Source: Owenia fusiformis
Taxonomy: Eukaryota; Annelida; Polychaeta; Sabellida; Oweniidae
Direction of reading: 5' to 3'
Assembly: GCA_903813345.2 (NCBI GenBank)
Contig: CAIIXF020000008.1
Coordinates: 31,022,867-31,086,866 of the forward strand
DNA: 64,000 bases
Translations under genes and position numbers: made by a program
Notes under the pieces: generated by a model
Told to the model about the DNA's origin: nothing
What the model saw: only the letters and a program-made list of their open reading frames with translations
The model's database searches: none
Part shown: one piece after another, positions 62,201 through 64,000 of the stretch
Numbering within the stretch: the first letter of the stretch is position 1
Layout of the letters: the number at the start of each line of letters is the position of its first letter

Positions 62201-63695
62201 ATTCATTGAGTCCTGGGCTCTAATTCCTTTTACTATAAGCCTTTGTATAAGATCAAGCTTATCAAGATTGTTAACAATAGGGAGCAACAATAATCACTTG
62301 GATATGTTAACTCTGATCTTGTTGAAACATAATGTGAATCTTTAGCAAGAAAAAATGTATCACATTACTCAAGATATTATGCGATCATGCGTGACGTGTG
62401 ACATGTATCGCCCCAGTAACAACTATGAAACAAATAATCTAGATCTTACTGATTGGTTTTAATTTGAACAGTTCATGACGCCATGGACACGTTTTCTTAC
62501 CGATAGAGCAAAAATCACTGCCTTTGTACTATTCGTGGTTTGATGCACCTTTGATTTACAGTGGATCAGTATTCTTAAAACAATTGTGGTAATCAAAATC
62601 AATTGATGTTCCTGAGTCTTGAAATAAACCACCGGAAACATTTAAAAATATTTATTTACTTGCACTCATATTCACCGATTACTTTTTACCCTGTTTCAGT
62701 CTTATTTGGACGAACGTTTTTTGTGTAAACATTGCTCGATCATCATAAAACGATTGAGTTGATAGTAAATGAGTCTATGATTGCATATATCTTATTCAAT
62801 AACAACATATAGGCTTAGTAGAGCAAAGTAGGGTGATATAAATGACCACCTCTGCACTAGGTTCCAATACCCCATTGGAAAGCTGAAACAGTCAGCTTTA
62901 AAAATCTGACCTCCATCCGAGTTTTTAGTGATAGCAAAATGAAATGTTAATCCTTTCATCCCCAAGGGGTCATTTATTAGTTTTATGAAGATCAATTTCA
63001 GAATGACAAATATTCCTATAGCCAGAATGGATTATTTTTAGGTTTACAATTACTAATTCAATGCTAAATTATACTTTGGAGAGTATTTAAGAATTTGAAC
63101 CCAGATAGGCTTAGATAGGGGTCATTAAGTTCGATGACTCCATTGTGCAAAAACCTGCGTCAGAATTTTGGTTTTTGGTAGAAATGAGATTTGTTATTTG
63201 TAATTGAAATAGTGTGTACATTTGCATATTTAGGAATGTAGATTTGAAAATAGAAACCAATTGTCAAAATATTTGTGATGAAAAAAAACATGATTGATTT
63301 CTTAATTTTACCCCTTGGTGATGAAAGGGTTAATATCTAATTTTGCATTGAGTGAAAATTCAAATGGAGGATAGATTCTTAAAGCTGACCTCTCAGGTTT
63401 CCAACGGTGTATTGCAGAAGAGTACTTTAAAAATCACCAAGGAGCTCACTTTGAGGCTGTTATATTTTACTCAAATTGTGTCAATGCGTTTTAAATTTGC
63501 TTTTAAGGTTCTATTGGAGTGAATGCTGTATTCAAGCCAAGTAACGGAAATCATCATACTGGGACACTAATCTGGCAGGGCGTTTCTATCCCTCTTTTCA
63601 AAGCGGACAAGTACTGCTGGAAATTTAAACACAAATTTGAAGGTCGATTCAGAAAATTACTTGATAAATTCAAAGTCGACTCATCTGCAAATTAA
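35190..63695 (+). CDS. Gene C: paralogue lacking exon 5, with duplicated exon 4
   Basis: Exons are 35190-35235, 54380-54517, 58923-59336, 59494-59772, a second exon-4 copy at 61141-61419, and 63508-63695. All junctions are phase 1. One exon 4 gives 1065 nt (354 aa); both give 1344 nt (447 aa). The signal peptide is MRSLILLVLAVGICK. Exon 2 and exon 3 (GIEEYLYQ) are as in A and B; exon 3 is one codon longer and exon 4 two codons shorter. No exon-5 homologue was found anywhere between exon 4 and exon 6, so the central part of the ITIH_C-like region is missing although the frame survives. Exon 6 ends 11 or 12 codons earlier than in A and B. Intron 1 is about 19 kb of transposons. The gene may be functional with a changed architecture, or in decay; exon linkage across intron 1 is inferred from paralogue order. 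Function unknown. Confidence 0.55.
35450..35770. mobile_element. Solo arm of the 49953-52735 element
   Basis: Diverged copy of the right arm ('acaatttgagaaagtattgg', 'ccctctgaagtttgaaaaat', 'tctacaaacaactcg' variants) in the same orientation as 52411-52735. No partner arm nearby. Confidence 0.65.
36743..37236. mobile_element. GC-rich MITE inserted in the satellite (about 494 bp)
   Basis: Ends CACCCAGGTCACATT and AATGTGCCTGGGGTG are inverted. GC-rich subterminal words (ctgcggcgagcgtagaaaa) occur twice. Adjacent satellite units show the uninterrupted sequence 'cagccattttagttaac'. The terminal AGGTCACAT core is shared with the 27544/40544 elements, suggesting a related family. Confidence 0.75.
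37375..38250. mobile_element. Tc1/mariner-type foldback MITE, 876 bp, TA site
   Basis: Inverted ends CACTCCCCTCCATAAGTTTGG are flanked by TA (37373-37374, 38251-38252). The inverted arms extend about 250 bp, to the 'cccattgg..acatggga' region. A lone end of the same family is at about 21756. Confidence 0.87.
38251..39120. other. Non-satellite insert remainder, unassigned
   Basis: Interrupts the satellite together with the preceding MITE. Relatively CpG-containing (tatcgcgctagtcacgtgac). No ORF or termini recognised. Confidence 0.4.
40544..42245. mobile_element. GC-rich TIR DNA element, copy 2, reverse orientation (1702 bp)
   Basis: Starts TGCCTAGGTCACATAG and ends CTATGTGACCAAGGCA, flanked by TAA at 40541-40543 and 42246-42248. 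Its left part (40544-40930) is the reverse complement of 28500-28901, and its right part that of 27544-27900. The middle is about 340 bp longer than copy 1. No transposase seen. Confidence 0.88.
42500..42561. other. Near-perfect 60-bp palindrome
   Basis: The core 42518-42543 is a perfect 26-bp palindrome (AGCTGTGAGAAGC and its complement, no loop). The outer arms match ACGGCGTTTGG with CCAAACGCCGC. 'agtttagctgta' is repeated just downstream (42609-42620, 42630-42641). Confidence 0.8.
42646..43351. other. Unassigned, gene C intron 1
   Basis: Short unsupported ORFs only. Confidence 0.4.
43362..44754. mobile_element. DNA transposon, 1393 bp, 54-bp perfect TIRs, 10-bp TSD
   Basis: TIRs beginning GGTCGCGAGTAAATCTCAGG are identical over 54 bp at the two ends. 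They are flanked by the direct repeat ACTTCAGAAT (43352-43361 and 44755-44764). Subterminal regions are rich in repeated 'gatccttaggtgatt' words (43530-43690, 44390-44600). No transposase recognised; the ORFs at 43665-44060 (+) and 43691-44026 (-) are unsupported. TSD length and the GG start suggest a Mutator-like non-autonomous element (inference). Confidence 0.9.
44765..46320. other. Unassigned, gene C intron 1
   Basis: AT-rich; a short tandem 'gggttgggttg' at about 45318 and 'ttcggagtaa' repeats at about 45710-45750. No gene recognised. Confidence 0.4.
46369..47395. mobile_element. DNA transposon with TIRs built of a 16-bp tandem repeat, 9-bp TSD
   Basis: The left end GGCTTATGGACAACTCATCC and right end GGTAACCGGACAACTCACCC (reverse strand) continue as tandem copies of about GGACAACTCATCCCCT, three to four on the left and six to seven on the right. 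CTGGTTGAG flanks both sides (46360-46368, 47396-47404). The flanks match, in reverse orientation, an uninterrupted paralogous sequence at about 52930-53215, which confirms the boundaries. An 81-codon ORF inside (46737-46982) is unrecognised. Confidence 0.9.
47405..48960. other. Right flank paralogue, then unassigned sequence
   Basis: 47405-47700 is the inverted paralogue of 52930-53205. The rest has no recognised feature apart from a poly-C tract at about 47865-47876. Confidence 0.5.
49000..49490. repeat. Tandem repeat, 127-128 bp unit, about 4 copies
   Basis: 'acatggataacagtgtgaca' recurs at 49034, 49161, 49289 and, with one change, 49417. Units also share 'aataccacatagataatat' and 'taacatggagctcaa'. 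Confidence 0.92.
49953..52735. mobile_element. Long-terminal-inverted-repeat element, 2783 bp
   Basis: The 325-bp arms at 49953-50277 and 52411-52735 are inverted, outer ends AAAGGAGGGCGAGTTG. No transposase recognised. A solo arm is at 35450-35770. A separate repeat copy (about 50900-51600) lies inside it. Confidence 0.88.
50900..51600. repeat. Dispersed repeat, copy 1 (about 680 bp) with internal palindrome
   Basis: Direct homologue of 57960-58640. Contains the inverted pair 'tatgacctgaatcgattgca' / 'tgcaatcgattcaggtcata' about 100 bp apart. Confidence 0.82.
52930..53215. repeat. Empty-site paralogue of the 46369-47395 insertion
   Basis: Reverse complement of the flanks of that element. 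The sequence 'tagctcatg(t)tgtttgagtatgcactt' (read on the minus strand) is continuous here. Confidence 0.85.
53216..54295. other. Unassigned, gene C intron 1 end
   Basis: A single mariner-like end 'tacagggcgttcaataagta' at about 53630. No gene recognised. Confidence 0.4.
54296..54379 (+). repeat. Single upstream copy of the 77-bp exon-2-edge unit (gene C)
   Basis: 'catttcagtgagtggaaagagtatac' (split across 54295-54320) followed by 'ccaataaactctagcttatttcag'. Same unit as in the gene B array but one copy only; its donor-like site reads gtacgt. Confidence 0.85.
54380..54517 (+). CDS. Gene C exon 2: small Cys-rich domain
   Basis: 138 nt, donor gtaata. Eight Cys. The reading starts VSGKSISCKCAVSD and has R (AGA) where A and B have G. 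Confidence 0.78.
54518..55668. other. Gene C intron 2, proximal part
   Basis: Nothing recognised; a poly-C tract at about 55488-55497. Confidence 0.4.
55671..56717. mobile_element. Mariner-type MITE, 1047 bp, TA site
   Basis: Inverted ends CAGGGTGTTCCAAAAGTAAC extend about 43 bp to 'ctggtgctggcattttgt', flanked by TA at 55669-55670 and 56718-56719. An X-box GTTGCTATGGTAAC lies at 55820 in the left arm, with a decayed partner near 56571. No transposase. Confidence 0.88.
56950..58790 (-). mobile_element. Penelope-like element (reverse transcriptase), broken
   Basis: The minus strand reads, in order, NLSSYNLTTDEISILKR (about 58680-58730), FTPTPKKSNDIELK (about 57870), FYGLPKIHKSK (about 57715), KFRPIVGGPNSEIQRLSQL (about 57620), LVTLDVISLYSNIPHD (about 57445), QIRGTATKVAPTYANL (about 57240), FLDVL and ETDTHQ (57040). 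After a TAG comes CHPRHTKLNVPCNLARRI. These are hallmark Penelope RT blocks, with the D in TLDVISLYSNIP one catalytic Asp; the YxDD block is absent or degenerate. A stop, at least one frameshift near 57545, and a 680-bp repeat inserted at about 57960-58640 disable it. Confidence 0.85.
57960..58640. repeat. Dispersed repeat, copy 2, inserted in the Penelope-like element
   Basis: Homologue of 50900-51600. It separates the NLSS..ISILKR block from the FTPTP block of the Penelope reading frame, so it inserted after that element. Confidence 0.75.
58923..59336 (+). CDS. Gene C exon 3: helix-rich segment
   Basis: 414 nt, acceptor ttgtag, donor gtacct. Reads GIEEYLYQSSIESKLPFSES; contains RVC as the single Cys. 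Confidence 0.8.
59494..59772 (+). CDS. Gene C exon 4, first copy: Cys-rich and GDPH
   Basis: 279 nt, acceptor gtgtag, donor gtaaga. Ten Cys, SDCICHEC and VCGDPHIKQTI. Confidence 0.82.
61141..61419 (+). CDS. Gene C exon 4, second copy
   Basis: Identical to 59494-59772, with intact splice sites. In-frame inclusion of both copies would give two GDPH sites; mutually exclusive use is also possible. Confidence 0.65.
62607..63507. other. Gene C intron before exon 6
   Basis: 62690-62800 ('cataaaacgattgag', 'tctatgattgcatatat') matches gene B intron 5 (about 32330-32450). The break that removed exon 5 therefore lies upstream of it, at or inside the tandem duplication end. Confidence 0.6.
63508..63695 (+). 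CDS. Gene C exon 6: C-terminal segment
   Basis: Acceptor tttaag. Reads SIGVNAVFKPSNG, TGTLIWQGVSIP and KYCWKFKHKF, and stops at TAA 63693-63695, earlier than A and B. Confidence 0.75.
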
Positions 63696-64000
63696 ATTGT
63701 TCGTGGTAATACTAATGAAAAACAATATTAAAGTAGAGGACATTTTCATTTTGACAAAGACATTAATATTAATGATAAGGAATTTTGAAAATTTAAGATT
63801 TTAACTGGTAAAGAAGTAAACTTGTTGCCGAATTTTACATATGTTTTTGATTGTAAATTGTTTCATCTTTTCGGCACTTGTTTCGAACCTTTATTAGGAG
63901 AGCATATATAGAGGTTATTTAATAGGAGGTTTTTCATACAGGGTATATCTGAGGGAAATATAATATATCTACCCGAGGGACCGTAGACACCGAGGGTTGA
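63696..64000. other. Gene C 3' flank
   Basis: Similar to the gene B 3' flank as far as about 63870. No AATAAA at the aligned site. A lone 'tacagggtatatctgaggg' near the end may start another element. Confidence 0.45.

Larger units (their letters stand above)
59312..62606 (+). repeat. Near-perfect 1647-bp tandem duplication covering exon 4
   Basis: Unit 1 is 59312-60958 and unit 2 is 60959-62606. The only difference noticed is one extra C in a C-run (11 versus 12). The unit starts in the last 25 bases of exon 3 and includes the intron, exon 4 and about 1.2 kb of intron 4. Breakpoints share the microhomology GAT. Confidence 0.93.

Overview
The window is metazoan nuclear DNA, most likely from an invertebrate. 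Genes are split by GT-AG introns, intergenic DNA is AT-rich, and there are many Tc1/mariner-type MITEs, non-LTR and Penelope-like retrotransposon remnants, foldback elements and minisatellites. No rRNA, convincing tRNA, CRISPR or bacterial operon was seen. The species cannot be fixed from the sequence alone.

Four protein-coding genes can be assembled, all on the + strand. Three (A about 3977-15299, B about 23317-32715, C about 35190-63695) are paralogues of one secreted family I cannot name. Each has a signal-peptide exon beginning MRSLI, a 46-residue Cys-rich exon, a roughly 137-residue helix-rich exon, a Cys-rich exon ending in a GDPH motif, and two exons that resemble the C-terminal domain of inter-alpha-trypsin inhibitor heavy chains (ITIH_C, VWD-like). 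Every intron is phase 1 and every internal exon is a multiple of three, so exons can be skipped or duplicated in frame. A and B give full 478- and 477-codon readings including stop or close to it (A 478 aa, B 477 aa). C has no exon 5, and its exon 4 lies in a near-perfect 1.65-kb tandem duplication. The fourth gene, between A and B (16302-20394, 7 exons, 321 aa), is a cytosolic-type sulfotransferase (SULT).

Two of these genes have grown minisatellites out of an exon edge. The acceptor plus 5' half of gene B exon 2 is repeated about 22 times at 77 bp just upstream of the intact exon. The last-exon tail of the SULT gene is repeated about 10 times at 105-114 bp downstream of its stop codon.

The remaining sequence is a repeat landscape. 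1-3900 holds a 60-bp minisatellite and a foldback element. Gene A intron 1 holds two retroelement remnants. Gene B intron 2 holds a mariner MITE and a 3.6-kb inverted repeat with a GC-rich transposon nested in it. Gene C intron 1 is about 19 kb and holds a 340-bp satellite broken by MITEs, a second copy of the GC-rich element, two DNA transposons with clear target-site duplications (10 bp and 9 bp), a 127-bp tandem array and a 2.8-kb long-terminal-inverted-repeat element. Gene C intron 2 holds another mariner MITE and a broken Penelope-like element. All gene models come from reading splice sites and comparing paralogues; no alignment search or transcript data were available.
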